Shown: positions 48,025 to 57,940 of the stretch, piece by piece
Layout: each line of letters starts with the position of its first letter
How positions within the stretch are numbered: the stretch's first letter is position 1
From: Rhizobium sp. 11515TR
GTDB taxonomy: Bacteria; Pseudomonadota; Alphaproteobacteria; Rhizobiales; Rhizobiaceae
Direction of reading: 5' to 3'
NCBI RefSeq assembly: GCF_002277895.1
Contig: NZ_CP022998.1
Coordinates: 2,275,501-2,339,500, forward strand
DNA length: 64,000 bases
Made by a program: the position numbers and the translations under genes
The notes under the pieces: model-generated
Told to the model about the DNA's origin: nothing
What the model saw: the letters and a program-made list of their open reading frames with translations, nothing else
Databases searched by the model: none

Positions 48025-48867
48025 AATAACTCCAATCTTTCTTGATTGGGCATGAGATATCGCGCCGAGAAACGACGTGCCCAACCCCATCCCGTTCATG
48101 TTCCCTATCAGTAGGTGCGAAGTAATAAGCTTCGCGAACTATTTCCTGAACCTGCTTCGGTGATTTGGCAAGATACTAAGGGGATGGAACTATATGTGTA
48201 CTACTCGAAAACCGGCGTTGTTGCAAAAATGACGCAATTCACGGGAGTGCCTAATCCCAGCCTGTTTGCAATCTCGTTTGGATGGCTCGTCTTCTATGAA
48301 CCCGGAAAGCGCTTAAGTCTCCGGCTGTTAATGCGATACGCGCGCTGATTTGGGGCAGGCGAGGGCAGGAAGCCGCAGCCATATGATTATGGTCATTTCT
48401 GAGACGGGTGCAGCCGATTGTCCCTCAATCCGGATGGCAGCGCCGAGTCTCGGTTCTTCTGAGTCGCAACTATTGAAACGATTCCCGGCAGCGCAACCCG
48501 TGGCGGGCGTACATCATTCTGATGCACATCGGTCTATATAAGAAAGGGTGAGAGACGGTCTGGAATCGCGCTTGGTTGCGATGCTGTTGACGGAGGCTTG
48601 GTGCGTCCGACGACATTACTGGGGGCGTAGTCTCGTCGGACGCGGCACTGTCCGGTCCGTGGGTGGCTTACAAACCGGTAGTAGGAATGCTAGCAGCCAC
48701 CACAGGTTTTCATAACCTACCTGAATGGGCTGGCAACTCCACATGCCCGACAGGATGGCTGCGCCTCGATCCGGCAATGAGCCTTTAGTCCTCAATTTCC
48801 ATCGGTTCGCTAAAATCCAAGATGGTCGCCACAGCATCCGAAATGGAGCGCTATCGGCAGCTGCGCC
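48025..48867. other. Long porin upstream region
   Basis: No gene is supported in these 840 bases. A GTG-initiated frame at 48115-48348 has no ribosome site and unlike codon use. The region is AT-richer near the porin start and may contain its promoter and regulatory RNA; no known RNA family was recognised. Confidence 0.4.
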
Positions 48868-49356
48868 TCATGGCGCGGTCGGTCTTTGCCATCGCAAATG
48901 AAGGATCGGGTAGGGGCGGCCCTGGTCGTCGACATCGGCGCGCCCCGTCACCTTGAATCCGAGCCGCTCGTAAAAGCCGACAGCGCCCACATTCTGCTCG
49001 TTCACGTCGACGGTGACGACATCTTTTCCAGCACGGAAGCCGTCGAAAAGCAGACGTCCCAAGCCCGCACCTCTGCTGTCGACATGTATGAAGAGCGAAT
49101 CGATGTGGTTCCCGGTCGCTCCTAGGAAGCCGTGTGGCAAATTATTAGCATCCACCGCCACCGTGAACTCTGCGTTCGGCAGATAGTCTTCCAAGACCAT
49201 CCTCGCAATCGCTTCCTGGTCCGATGCATCGAGAAAATCATGGGTGGCTTCCACGGAGGTTCGCCATATCTCATAATTGCGCGCGATGTCGTCAGGTGTT
49301 GCTGGCCGCAGCAGGAACATCTCCGAATTCTCACTTACTGTTCGAAATTTCAGCAT
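48868..49356 (-). CDS. GNAT family acetyltransferase, YjaB-like
   Basis: A 162-residue GNAT protein resembling E. coli YjaB. Shared blocks are SVEATHDFL, GNHIDSLFIHVDSRGAGLGR (acetyl-CoA loop), VDVNEQNVGAVGFYERLGFK and VDDQGRPYPILHL. Natural substrate unknown. An internal Met at 49320 is an alternative start. Confidence 0.85.
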   Translation of the reverse strand: MLKFRTVSENSEMFLLRPATPDDIARNYEIWRTSVEATHDFLDASDQEAIARMVLEDYLPNAEFTVAVDANNLPHGFLGATGNHIDSLFIHVDSRGAGLGRLLFDGFRAGKDVVTVDVNEQNVGAVGFYERLGFKVTGRADVDDQGRPYPILHLRWQRPTAP

Positions 49357-49574
49357 GGCTGTCTAATATTCCTGCGCCGCCGCGTAAAGGATGTGCGGTC
49401 TTAAGCTTCGCAACTATTTCGTGCGCCATTCCGGTTCGGCCGATAGATGAGGCGGAAAACTGAAGAGAGAACGGATTGCCACACGTAGCTTCGGTGCAAC
49501 TGAATGATTCAGGCTCAAATTGCCTTCTGAAAATTCAGTAAAAATCAATTACTTATTGAAGATTTAAAGGAAAT

Positions 49575-49648
49575 TGGAGGCCTCGCCCGGAATCGAACCG
49601 GGGTGCAAGGATTTGCAGTCCTCTGCGTAACCACTCCGCCACGAGGCC
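49575..49648 (-). tRNA. tRNA-Cys (anticodon GCA)
   Basis: A 74-base tRNA with encoded CCA: acceptor GGCCTCG/CGAGGCC, anticodon loop CTGCAAA, and T-arm CCCGGTTCGATTCCGGG. Confidence 0.97.
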
Positions 49649-49924
49649 ATCCGAAAGCAATTTGCGTTGTGGTGGCGCGGATTTAGAATGATCCAAAGAA
49701 AACCGCAAGAGGCTTATTCTGAATTCTGTCCTTTTTTCACTTTGAAGAGAGAATTGCCTGCTGCTCTTGTGCAAGCCTTCAATGCGGGTGATGAAACGCA
49801 TTACGCCCAGGACAGCAGGACCGTCGCGGATGTGCCATCAGCTGCCATCAGCAATTGGTGCCTATTTCATTTTCCCGAATCTTGGCTTTCGACGGCGGTA
49901 GCGGCGTTCGATCTTCGAAATTCT

Positions 49925-50068
49925 CTATTGAGCAAACATTATAAGCGACACAATACCGAGCAGCGCCAAAGCACCGAGGATTGGCAGCAGGCGAATCATA
50001 ATTAGGCGAGCAAGCTTCTTGCGCTCGACTGGTGTCAGCGCAAGCCACTGCGACTTCGGTAACGACAT
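49925..50068 (-). CDS. 47-aa single-pass membrane protein
   Basis: Short gene with a strong GGGAG 6 bases before ATG 50068. The product opens MSLPKSQWLALTPVERKKLA, a charged amphipathic stretch, followed by one transmembrane segment (LLPILGALALLGIVSLIMFA) and a stop. Such short conserved proteins are common in rhizobia. Function unknown. Confidence 0.55.
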   Translation of the reverse strand: MSLPKSQWLALTPVERKKLARLIMIRLLPILGALALLGIVSLIMFAQ

Positions 50069-50572
50069 TGATACTCCCTATCCCGTTTCAGCGTCGCATT
50101 CGAAACTGAAATGACGCTTAACGTACTGAGGAGTTATGGGAGTTGAGGATGGCGGGTGCCGGCGCTTCGGTTTCAGCATTGGCTTAAATGGCAAATGCAA
50201 TCGGACGCCGATCTGGTTCGATGCTGAAAGTGCGAAGCAAATGGATAGAGAATTCTTGCTTCCACAAAAGCAAAAGCGGTCCAGTCTAGGGAAAAAACTG
50301 GGCCGCCTTTCGCTGGACTAGAGGTCAATCAAATTCAGCATCCTAATTATAAGGTGTGCTTAGTAATTGTCAACGCAAATGCGATGTGATGTCTCGCGCA
50401 TCAAGCCTCGCGCTCTTCGGCCTGACTGAGATCTTCGCTTGAGCCGCCGGTTCCGTTGCGCATCCGTCTCGCAGACGGGCAAGGGGCATGGTTGCTTCGG
50501 ATGATTCTCAATCCTCAGCGAAAGTTTTAGCTGTCTCGTGTCAGTTTTTTAGCCACCATTGCGGAAGAACGA
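50069..50572. other. Gene-poor stretch between the 47-aa gene and the Rap1a/Tai-like gene
   Basis: A 61-codon plus-strand frame at 50136-50321 exists but its ribosome site abuts the ATG and composition is unconvincing. Nothing else is supported. Confidence 0.4.
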
Positions 50573-51013
50573 CTATTCCTCAAGGCAAGGAAAGGCGAAT
50601 TTGTAGGCGCGTGCGATCAGCGAGCTGGCAGGGCGCTCGAGCTGCCAGGAGTGCTCCGCCATCCATTTGCAGGCTACCGTCGTCGCCTTTGTATTGCTGA
50701 GCTCCGGCGGCAGACAGAAAGCGCCGACGAACTGTTGAAGGTAATGCTCGTAGCGCGATGAGTTTTTCGGAGTCTGCTTCGTGGCTCGGATTGTCAGGCT
50801 CTTCGTCCGCTGGGCCTCGTCGAGAATGCCCTGGATATAGACGGAAGCGAGCGTTCGGTCCTCTTCGCACCATTCGTCGAGCTGTTTTCCGGTAACGACA
50901 TGTCCGATGATCGGGACTGTCTCTTTCGGCTCATCCTCGCTTGACGTTTCCTCGCTCAACGCGACCTGGGGTAAGAGAAGGAGAAGCGCGGCAGCGAAGA
51001 GCGAAAGCCTCAT
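50573..51013 (-). CDS. Secreted Rap1a/Tai-family-like protein
   Basis: A 146-residue protein with a signal peptide (MRLSLFAAALLLLLPQVALS). The mature part fits the Rap1a/Tai family: VTGKQLDEWC near 41-50, YIQGILDEAQ, FCLPPELSN, then a helix ending ARAYKFAFPC at the C-terminus, with conserved cysteines. That family includes immunity proteins against type VI amidase effectors, but many members lack any known partner; none is seen here. A 27-codon hydrophobic frame (51023-51106) lies just upstream on the same strand and may be a small peptide or noise. Confidence 0.65.
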   Translation of the reverse strand: MRLSLFAAALLLLLPQVALSEETSSEDEPKETVPIIGHVVTGKQLDEWCEEDRTLASVYIQGILDEAQRTKSLTIRATKQTPKNSSRYEHYLQQFVGAFCLPPELSNTKATTVACKWMAEHSWQLERPASSLIARAYKFAFPCLEE

Positions 51014-51462
51014 TCGGAAAACCTACATCATCGAGGAAAGGCTCGCGGCCAGAAAAACCACCAGCGGCAGCGACGTTACGACGAAAAGAACGAGAGAAAC
51101 AGGCATCCCAGCCACCTTCTATTCAAATTTAATGTTTGGGCCGAATAGCTTCGGGCCGGAAGGTCGATTGGTTACCCACCCGGGCGGGTCCAATGCCCCG
51201 GAGCGTGGTCGCGTTAGGTTAACATTTTACTAATGAGCGTCCCGGTCTGGGCACTGCGGATTCGCAAGGTGTTGCAGATCCCGGGTACCGAAAGGCGCTG
51301 GATCGAATTTAGGGCGCCGATTGTTGTTCGTCGGCGACGCCTCACCATGAATCTCGGCGCCTGTTGCGGCAATGCCTTGAAAGCGCAGCGTCAGGCGATT
51401 AAGACACGCGTAACAGAAAGTAGAGCCAGCCCGTTTGGGCACCAAGGGCGCAAGAGGATAAG
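51014..51462. other. Intergenic region upstream of pcm
   Basis: Apart from the 27-codon frame noted for the Rap1a/Tai-like gene, nothing is supported. Confidence 0.35.
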
Positions 51463-52113
51463 ATGGATTTCGAAGCAGCGCGCGTGAAGATGGTCGAGAA
51501 CCAGATCCGGACGACGGATGTCACCTCTCATTCCGTGTTGAATGCATTTTTCGCCGTACCGCGCGAAAACTTCGTACCGGAGAAGTCGAAGCTTCTGGCC
51601 TATGTCGATTGCGATATCGAGGTCGCTCCCGGGCGCTTCCTCATGGAAGCCTCGCCGCTTGCAAAGCTGCTGCAGCTCGGCGCGATCACCGAGAACGACA
51701 AGGTTCTCGATGTCGGCTGTGGCACGGGCTATGTCTCCGCCGTTCTGTCGCTTCTCGCCGGCAAGGTCATCGCGCTTGAATCCAACGAGGAACTTGCGGC
51801 TCAGGCGAAGACCAATCTTGCCGCGCTTGGCTACGATAACGTGACGGTCGTTGGCGGGGACCTTGAAAAGGGACATGCCGCTAACGCACCCTACGATGTG
51901 ATTTTCCTCAACGGCTCGATCGAGCAGTTGCCGCAGGGCCTGCTTGACCAACTCGGCGAAGACGGCCGCCTAATCACGGTCATCGGCTATGGTCACGCCG
52001 CCCGAGCCACCGTTTTCATGCGCGAGCGCGGTGCCTTCTCGGAAAACGTCTTCTTCAATGCCTCGATCAAGCCGCTCCCGGGCTTTGCCAAGGCCAAGGA
52101 ATTCGTCTTCTGA
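51463..52113 (+). CDS. pcm: Protein-L-isoaspartate O-methyltransferase
   Basis: A 216-residue SAM-dependent enzyme repairing isoaspartyl damage. The N-terminal RVKMVENQIRTTDVTSHSVL, SAM motif LDVGCGTGYVSAVLSLLAG and GGDLEKGHAANAPYDVIFLNG are typical of the alphaproteobacterial form. Followed by an intrinsic terminator and then popZ-valS. In related genera tolC lies between pcm and popZ; here it does not. Confidence 0.94.
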   Translation: MDFEAARVKMVENQIRTTDVTSHSVLNAFFAVPRENFVPEKSKLLAYVDCDIEVAPGRFLMEASPLAKLLQLGAITENDKVLDVGCGTGYVSAVLSLLAGKVIALESNEELAAQAKTNLAALGYDNVTVVGGDLEKGHAANAPYDVIFLNGSIEQLPQGLLDQLGEDGRLITVIGYGHAARATVFMRERGAFSENVFFNASIKPLPGFAKAKEFVF

Positions 52114-52146
52114 TTTCTTGGACGAGCTATTTTTGAGCTTGCGACG

Positions 52147-52170
52147 GGCGCCTTTTGGCGCCTGTTTTTT
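52147..52170 (+). terminator. Intrinsic terminator of pcm
   Basis: GGCGCC-tttt-GGCGCC followed by TGTTTTTT, 33 bases after the pcm stop codon. Confidence 0.85.
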
Positions 52171-52371
52171 ATTGTCGCCGCCTGTGGCAGAATCGTGCCT
52201 AGCAGAGCGATTCGTCGTGATCGTAACAAAACTGTGCATCACCGGGTTTAGTGCTTTTCAGGTGATTTTTTTCCCGAAGACAGTCATCTAGGGTGGCCCT
52301 GATTCGGGTGTCGCCTGCCGAGTTTGTGGTGCGAGTTTCCGGTCGCTGAATATGGGAAAACGGGGATGAAT

Positions 52372-53244
52372 ATGGCTCAGCCAAATGTAGTGCGTGAACC
52401 GTCCATGGAAGAGATTCTGGCGTCGATCCGCAGGATCATCGAAAGCAACGAACCCGTAGGCGCCAAGCCAGTTCCCTCATCGCATTTCGCCGGCACCGGC
52501 ATGCGTGATGACGATATTCAATTGACTGTGGATGAAGAGTTCGCTGCCGCCGATCGGGCGCGCGCTGCCGAACAGGACCCGCGTTTCGTTGCGGCAAACT
52601 CCCAGCTACCGGTTGCAGAGCCGGAAGCTAGCGGTCGCGGTCTGTCGCTGGCCGATGTTGCCGCGCGTGTGCGCGCCGCTTCCGAGCGCAATACCGCTGC
52701 ATTGCTGAATGCCGGGCGCGAGCCGCCGCAGCCGCGGGAGCTGCCGCCCGCCATGGCTGCGCGCCTTGCCGAGGAGCACGTCGAGCCGATCGCCGACACT
52801 CCCCTGAGACAGGCTATTGCGGATGTTGCCGCGCCGGTCGCTCCGCCTGTTATGCGGGCGGTGGCCGAGGTTGAACCTGAGATGGAAGCGCAGAGGCCGG
52901 CGGCTGCCTCTGCGGCGCCTCAGGTCGCAGCACCCGCCGTAACACCGATTTTCGAGGCGGCGGAACTCACCGTTACGGCGGAAGCGGAGGCTGCATCCTC
53001 GCCATCGGCCCAGGCCGTATCCGCATCGCCGCTGATGTCGGAAGCCGCTGGCGCACAGGTTTCCCGCTCGTTTGAAGAACTAGCTGCCATCGTGGATGGC
53101 GGCCCGCGCCGCTCCCTCGATGAACTGGCACAGGAGATGCTCCGGCCCATGCTGCAGGAGTGGCTCGACGACAACTTGCCGACCCTTGTCGAGCGTCTCG
53201 TGCGCGAAGAAATCGAACGAGTGGCCCGCGGTCCGCGCCGCTGA
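52372..53244 (+). CDS. popZ: Polar organizing protein PopZ (DUF2497)
   Basis: A 290-residue acidic, proline- and alanine-rich protein. I use ATG 52372 with GGGG 8 bases upstream. The N-terminal region VREPSMEEILASIRRIIE is the conserved client-binding helix, the middle is low-complexity (Ala, Pro, Glu), and the C-terminal LDELAQEMLRPMLQEWLDDN and LPTLVERLVREEIERV form the oligomerisation helices. PopZ gathers cell-cycle and chromosome-anchoring factors at a cell pole. It lies directly upstream of valS, the usual place. Confidence 0.92.
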   Translation: MAQPNVVREPSMEEILASIRRIIESNEPVGAKPVPSSHFAGTGMRDDDIQLTVDEEFAAADRARAAEQDPRFVAANSQLPVAEPEASGRGLSLADVAARVRAASERNTAALLNAGREPPQPRELPPAMAARLAEEHVEPIADTPLRQAIADVAAPVAPPVMRAVAEVEPEMEAQRPAAASAAPQVAAPAVTPIFEAAELTVTAEAEAASSPSAQAVSASPLMSEAAGAQVSRSFEELAAIVDGGPRRSLDELAQEMLRPMLQEWLDDNLPTLVERLVREEIERVARGPRR

Positions 53245-53269
53245 CGAGCCCGAGCTTCGGTTAGACGAT

Positions 53270-53301
53270 CCGCCGCTCCGGGCTCCGGGGCGGCTTTTTT
53301 A
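53270..53301 (+). terminator. Intrinsic terminator of popZ
   Basis: CCGCC...GGCGG stem with a G/C-rich inner part, then c and TTTTTT, 26 bases past popZ. Confidence 0.8.
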
Positions 53302-53366
53302 TTGACTTGCCCACGGCCATCCTATTTACAACCCGCATCACCCAGTCCTCTAGATCCGGTCCTAAA

Positions 53367-56210
53367 ATGCTCGACAAAACATATGATTCCGCCACCGTCG
53401 AACCGAAGATCGCCCAAAAATGGGATGAGGCCGACGCCTTTCGCGCCGGTGCGAACGCCAAGCCGGGCGCGGAAACCTTCACCATTGTTATCCCGCCGCC
53501 GAACGTGACCGGTTCGCTGCACATGGGTCATGCGCTGAACAACACGCTGCAGGACATCATGGTGCGGTTCGAGCGCATGCGCGGCAAGGATGTTCTCTGG
53601 CAGCCCGGCATGGACCATGCCGGCATCGCCACGCAGATGGTCGTCGAGCGTCGTCTCGCCGAGCGCCAGCAGCCGGATCGTCGCAAAATGGGCCGCGAAG
53701 CCTTCATTGAAAAGATCTGGGAATGGAAGGCCGAATCGGGCGGCTTGATCTTCAACCAGCTGAAGCGCCTCGGCGCGTCCTGCGATTGGTCGCGCGAACG
53801 CTTCACCATGGACGAGGGCCTGTCCAAGGCCGTTCTCGAAGTCTTCGTCACGCTCTACAAGGAAGGCCTGATCTACAAGGACAAGCGCCTCGTCAACTGG
53901 GACCCGAAGCTCTTGACGGCGATCTCCGATATGGAGGTCGAGCAGCATGAGGTGAAGGGCCATCTCTGGCACCTGCGCTATCCGCTGGAGCCCGGCGTTA
54001 CCTATGAATATCCAATCGCCTTTGACGAGGAAGGCAAGCCGACCGAATTCGAAACGCGCGATTATATTGTCGTTGCGACGACGCGCCCGGAAACGATGCT
54101 CGGCGATACCGGCATCGCGGTCAATCCGGAAGACGAGCGTTATCGGGGTATTGTCGGCAAGCATGTCATCCTGCCGATCGTTGGCCGCCGGGTCCCGATC
54201 GTCGCCGATTCCTATGCCGATCCGACCGCCGGCACGGGCGCGGTAAAGATCACGCCGGCGCATGATTTCAACGACTTCGAAGTCGGCAAGCGCGCCGGAC
54301 TGCGTGCCATCAACGTCATGGACGTCGATGCCTCGATCACCATCAAGGATAACGAGGACTTCCTCCAGGACCTCGATCATCCGGCAGCGCTGCATGGCGC
54401 TTGGGACGAGCTGGAAGGCAAGGACCGCTTCGAGGCCCGCAAGATCATTGTTCGTATCTTCGAAGAGGCGGGCCTGCTCGACAAGATCGAGCCGCATACG
54501 CATGCCGTGCCGCATGGCGATCGTGGCGGCGTGCCGATCGAGCCGCGCCTGACGGAACAATGGTTCGTCGACAACAAGACATTAGGGCAGCCCGCGCTGG
54601 AATCCGTTCGCGAGGGCAGAACCAAGTTCGTGCCCAGGAACTGGGAAAACACCTACTTCAACTGGCTCGAAAACATCGAGCCGTGGTGCATTTCCCGTCA
54701 GCTTTGGTGGGGTCACCAGATTCCGGCATGGTATGGCCCGGACGGGCAGGTCTTTGTCGAAAAATCCGAGGAAGAAGCGCTGCAGGCCGCGATCCAGCAC
54801 TATCTCTCGCATGAAGGGCCGATGAAGGCCTATGTCGAGGATCTGCTGGAGAACTTCAAACCCGGCGAAATCCTGACGCGCGATGAAGATGTGCTCGACA
54901 CCTGGTTCTCGTCTGCACTCTGGCCTTTCTCCACGCTCGGCTGGCCGGACGAGACGCCGGAACTGGCGCGCTACTATCCAACGAACCTCCTCGTGACCGG
55001 CTTCGACATCATCCCGTTCTGGGTTGTTCGCATGATGCAGATGGGCCTGCATTTCATGAAGGATGAGAACGGCAATCCCGTCGAGCCGTTCAGCACGGTC
55101 TATATTCACGCTCTCGTTCGCGACAAGAACGGGCAGAAGATGTCGAAGTCCAAAGGCAACGTTATCGATCCGCTTGAGTTGATTGACCAATACGGTGCCG
55201 ATTCGCTGCGTTTCACGCTGGCGATCATGGCCGCGCAGGGTCGCGACGTGAAGCTCGACCCGGCCCGCATCGCCGGTTACCGCAACTTCGGCACCAAGCT
55301 CTGGAACGCTACGCGCTTTGCCGAAATGAACGGTGCCAAGAGCGATCCGCATTTCGTCCCCGAAGCGGCCGAGCTCACCGTAAACCGCTGGATCCTGACG
55401 GAGCTGGCGCGCGCGGAGCGTGACGTTACCGAAGCACTGGAAAGCTTCCGCTTCAATGATGCCGCAGGTGCTCTCTATCGTTTCATCTGGAATCAGTTCT
55501 GTGATTGGTATCTCGAACTCCTGAAGCCGATCTTCAATGGCGAAGACGAGAATGCCAAGGCGGAGGCTCAGTCCTGCGCAGCCTATGTTCTCGAAGAGAC
55601 CTATAAGCTTCTGCATCCGTTCATGCCCTTCATGACCGAGGAGCTCTGGGCGCACACGGCAGGCGAGGGGCAGGAGCGTGAGGGCCTGATCTGCCATGCG
55701 GATTGGCCGGCGCCGTCCTATGCCGACAATGTCGCCGCCGATGAAATCAATTGGCTGATCGATCTTGTTTCCGGCATTCGCTCCGTTCGTTCGGAAATGA
55801 ACGTGCCGCCGGCTGCGACGGCGCCATTGGTTGTTGTCGATGCCAATAGCCTGACGCGCGAACGCCTCTTCCGTCATGATGCCGCCATCAAGCGGCTGGC
55901 GCGCGTGGAAGCGGTTTCGCTTGCCGATACGGCACCGAAGGGTGCTGCTCAGATCGTCATCGGCGAGGCGACGGTCTGCCTGCCGCTTGGCAGCCTCATC
56001 GATCTCTCCGCCGAGAAAGCGCGCCTCGAAAAAGCGATTGCCAAGAACGATCAGGAGATTGCACGCATTGCCGGCAAGCTTTCGAACGAGAAGTTCGTTG
56101 CCAATGCCAATCCGGACGTCGTCGCCGCCGAGCGCGAGCGTCTCGGTGAGCTTGAGGGGCAGCAAGCGAGCCTGAAGGTAGCGCTGGCCCGGGTCAGCGA
56201 AGCCGGCTAG
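53367..56210 (+). CDS. valS: Valyl-tRNA synthetase
   Basis: A 947-residue class I synthetase from ATG 53367 (MLDKTYDSATVEPKIAQKWD). The HIGH-type motif is HMGH (in GSLHMGHALNNTL), and KMSKS is intact in NGQKMSKSKGN. The CP1 editing domain, anticodon-binding domain and C-terminal coiled coil (LEKAIAKNDQEIARIAGKL) are present. A long antisense frame across it is a shadow. The upstream popZ terminator means valS has its own promoter or reads through. Confidence 0.97.
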   Translation: MLDKTYDSATVEPKIAQKWDEADAFRAGANAKPGAETFTIVIPPPNVTGSLHMGHALNNTLQDIMVRFERMRGKDVLWQPGMDHAGIATQMVVERRLAERQQPDRRKMGREAFIEKIWEWKAESGGLIFNQLKRLGASCDWSRERFTMDEGLSKAVLEVFVTLYKEGLIYKDKRLVNWDPKLLTAISDMEVEQHEVKGHLWHLRYPLEPGVTYEYPIAFDEEGKPTEFETRDYIVVATTRPETMLGDTGIAVNPEDERYRGIVGKHVILPIVGRRVPIVADSYADPTAGTGAVKITPAHDFNDFEVGKRAGLRAINVMDVDASITIKDNEDFLQDLDHPAALHGAWDELEGKDRFEARKIIVRIFEEAGLLDKIEPHTHAVPHGDRGGVPIEPRLTEQWFVDNKTLGQPALESVREGRTKFVPRNWENTYFNWLENIEPWCISRQLWWGHQIPAWYGPDGQVFVEKSEEEALQAAIQHYLSHEGPMKAYVEDLLENFKPGEILTRDEDVLDTWFSSALWPFSTLGWPDETPELARYYPTNLLVTGFDIIPFWVVRMMQMGLHFMKDENGNPVEPFSTVYIHALVRDKNGQKMSKSKGNVIDPLELIDQYGADSLRFTLAIMAAQGRDVKLDPARIAGYRNFGTKLWNATRFAEMNGAKSDPHFVPEAAELTVNRWILTELARAERDVTEALESFRFNDAAGALYRFIWNQFCDWYLELLKPIFNGEDENAKAEAQSCAAYVLEETYKLLHPFMPFMTEELWAHTAGEGQEREGLICHADWPAPSYADNVAADEINWLIDLVSGIRSVRSEMNVPPAATAPLVVVDANSLTRERLFRHDAAIKRLARVEAVSLADTAPKGAAQIVIGEATVCLPLGSLIDLSAEKARLEKAIAKNDQEIARIAGKLSNEKFVANANPDVVAAERERLGELEGQQASLKVALARVSEAG

Positions 56211-56680
56211 GACATGCGTGCGATCGAAGGTGAGAAGCACAAGAAGCGAAACTGAGAAATCGCGATTCGCTTGAGGAAGTAGAGATCTGGGATCGAAAAA
56301 GGCACGCGGTGTTCGCCGCGTGCCTTTTGTTTATTTCCCTCGAATCGATAGGACTGACTGGATCTAACGCCCCGGATCCGCCGCCAGTTTCGCACAGGCG
56401 AAACAGATTACCCCTGAAGTTGCTGAACGTGCTCGAAAAGCAAAACTGTTGTCATATTGTAACAGAATTGTTGCCGTGAAGAATGAGATTCTATTAGGGG
56501 CTAAAAATGCTATTTCGAAAGAAAAAATTACCTACACCGATGGATTTTCACAGGCGGCGTTCGTTTTCTTACGTAAATCAATCACTCTCTTACATGGCCA
56601 GTGCTCTTATGGGCCACATTGCCAATTCACGCGATCATCGCAACAATCAAACCACTGAATGCACATGTGGGGGAGATACA
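56211..56680. other. Intergenic region between valS and the fadL-type gene
   Basis: No gene is supported. It contains the valS terminator (56301-56328) and an AT-rich promoter region. A longer in-frame start of the following protein at 56507 is not preceded by a ribosome site. Confidence 0.4.
56301..56328 (+). terminator. Intrinsic terminator of valS
   Basis: GGCACGCGG-tgttcg-CCGCGTGCC followed by TTTTGTTTATTT, 90 bases past the valS stop. Confidence 0.8.
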
Positions 56681-57940
56681 ATGGCATTTTCTGTTGCGTT
56701 GAGGAGCGCAGTCACACTCGTTATCAGCTCGTCTTTCGCCACCGCTGCCTTTGCGGGCGGCCTTGATCGTGGCGGTTATGATATTGATCTGCTTTTCGAC
56801 AAAGGCCGTTATGTGTTCGAGTCAGGCGTTACTTACGTCATGCCCGACCGTAAACTGAAGAACGCCAAGGACATCAATCCGGCTGACGGCAATCTCAACA
56901 ACCGTAGCCGTTCGACGGATGCGGCGGAAAATTACGCCATTCCCTATGCTGCCTTCAAGATCGGCATCACCGATGATCTCGACTGCATGGCCGACTATTC
57001 GCAGCCTTTCGGCGGCCACCTCAACGAAGGTGCAAACTGGGCCGGCGCCAATAACGAAACCGAAGTCAAGGTTCGCACGAACAACTATTCGGCCACCTGC
57101 TCGTACAAGTTCGATGCGGGTCCGGGTCAGTTGCGTCTGATCGGCGGTGGTTTCTATCAGGAAGTCAGCGGCTACAAGTCGCGCCTCGTCTACGCCACTC
57201 CGGCTCCGATTTCAGCCATTTACAACGGCATGGGCTCGCTTGACATCGACGGTCACGGCTGGGGCTGGCGCGCCGGTATCGCCTACGAAATTCCGGAATA
57301 TGCCTTCCGCACGAGCCTCGTCTACAACAGCCGGGTCAAATACGACAACCTGAAGGGTAGCGTCGACCTGACCGAAGTGCCGCCGCCTGTTGTCCCCGGC
57401 TTCGGTGGCAAGGTAACGTCCGTTTTCGGCTCGGCCGATGCTCCCGACTCTCTGGAATGGAAGGTACAGACCGGCATCGCGCCCGATTGGCTGGCCTTCG
57501 GATCGGTTAAATGGACGAACTGGAGCATCCTGCAGAGCATCGCGCTCTGCCCGAGCTCCACGCGCAGCATATCCTGTAGAGCCAATGGCCCTACCGAGCT
57601 CACCTCGCTTGACCTGCTGTACAGGGACGGCTGGACGATCACCGGCGGTGTCGGGCATAAGTTCAATGACAAGTGGAGTGGCGCCGTCAGCCTGACCTGG
57701 GATCGCGGTACAAGCGATGGCTATGGCATGAACTCCGATACATGGACGCTCGGCGCGGGCGTGGCCTATAAGGCAACAGAGCATGTTCAGTTCAATTTCG
57801 GCGGCGCTCTCGGCCTCATGACATCAGGCAAATCCGGGCCGGTCACACGCGGCGGTGTCGTCTACGGCAATGATGCGACCTATAGCTTCGGCAATGACTT
57901 GGTCGCGGCTCTTCAGACATCGGTGAAAGTCAGCTTCTGA
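56681..57940 (+). CDS. OmpP1/FadL/TodX-type outer-membrane protein
   Basis: A 419-residue protein from ATG 56681 with GGGGGAG 5 bases upstream. Signal peptide: MAFSVALRSAVTLVISSSFA and ATAAFAG. The mature protein has alternating beta-strand pattern, N-terminal GGLDRGGYDIDLLFDKGRYV, and ends QTSVKVSF with the terminal Phe of an outer-membrane barrel. This family imports fatty acids or other hydrophobic molecules. The substrate is unknown; in rhizobia some FadL members take up long-chain acyl-homoserine lactones. Confidence 0.82.
   Translation: MAFSVALRSAVTLVISSSFATAAFAGGLDRGGYDIDLLFDKGRYVFESGVTYVMPDRKLKNAKDINPADGNLNNRSRSTDAAENYAIPYAAFKIGITDDLDCMADYSQPFGGHLNEGANWAGANNETEVKVRTNNYSATCSYKFDAGPGQLRLIGGGFYQEVSGYKSRLVYATPAPISAIYNGMGSLDIDGHGWGWRAGIAYEIPEYAFRTSLVYNSRVKYDNLKGSVDLTEVPPPVVPGFGGKVTSVFGSADAPDSLEWKVQTGIAPDWLAFGSVKWTNWSILQSIALCPSSTRSISCRANGPTELTSLDLLYRDGWTITGGVGHKFNDKWSGAVSLTWDRGTSDGYGMNSDTWTLGAGVAYKATEHVQFNFGGALGLMTSGKSGPVTRGGVVYGNDATYSFGNDLVAALQTSVKVSF

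Noticed and set aside
48115..48348. 77-codon GTG-initiated frame upstream of the porin
   Set aside because: No ribosome site and AT-rich codon use unlike neighbours; probably part of the porin's regulatory region.
54582..56240. 552-codon open frame antisense to valS
   Set aside because: Shadow of valS; no motif, start signal or promoter.
56507..56680. Longer N-terminus of the FadL-type protein
   Set aside because: It would put 58 basic residues before a perfect signal peptide; ATG 56681 has GGGGGAG at ideal spacing.
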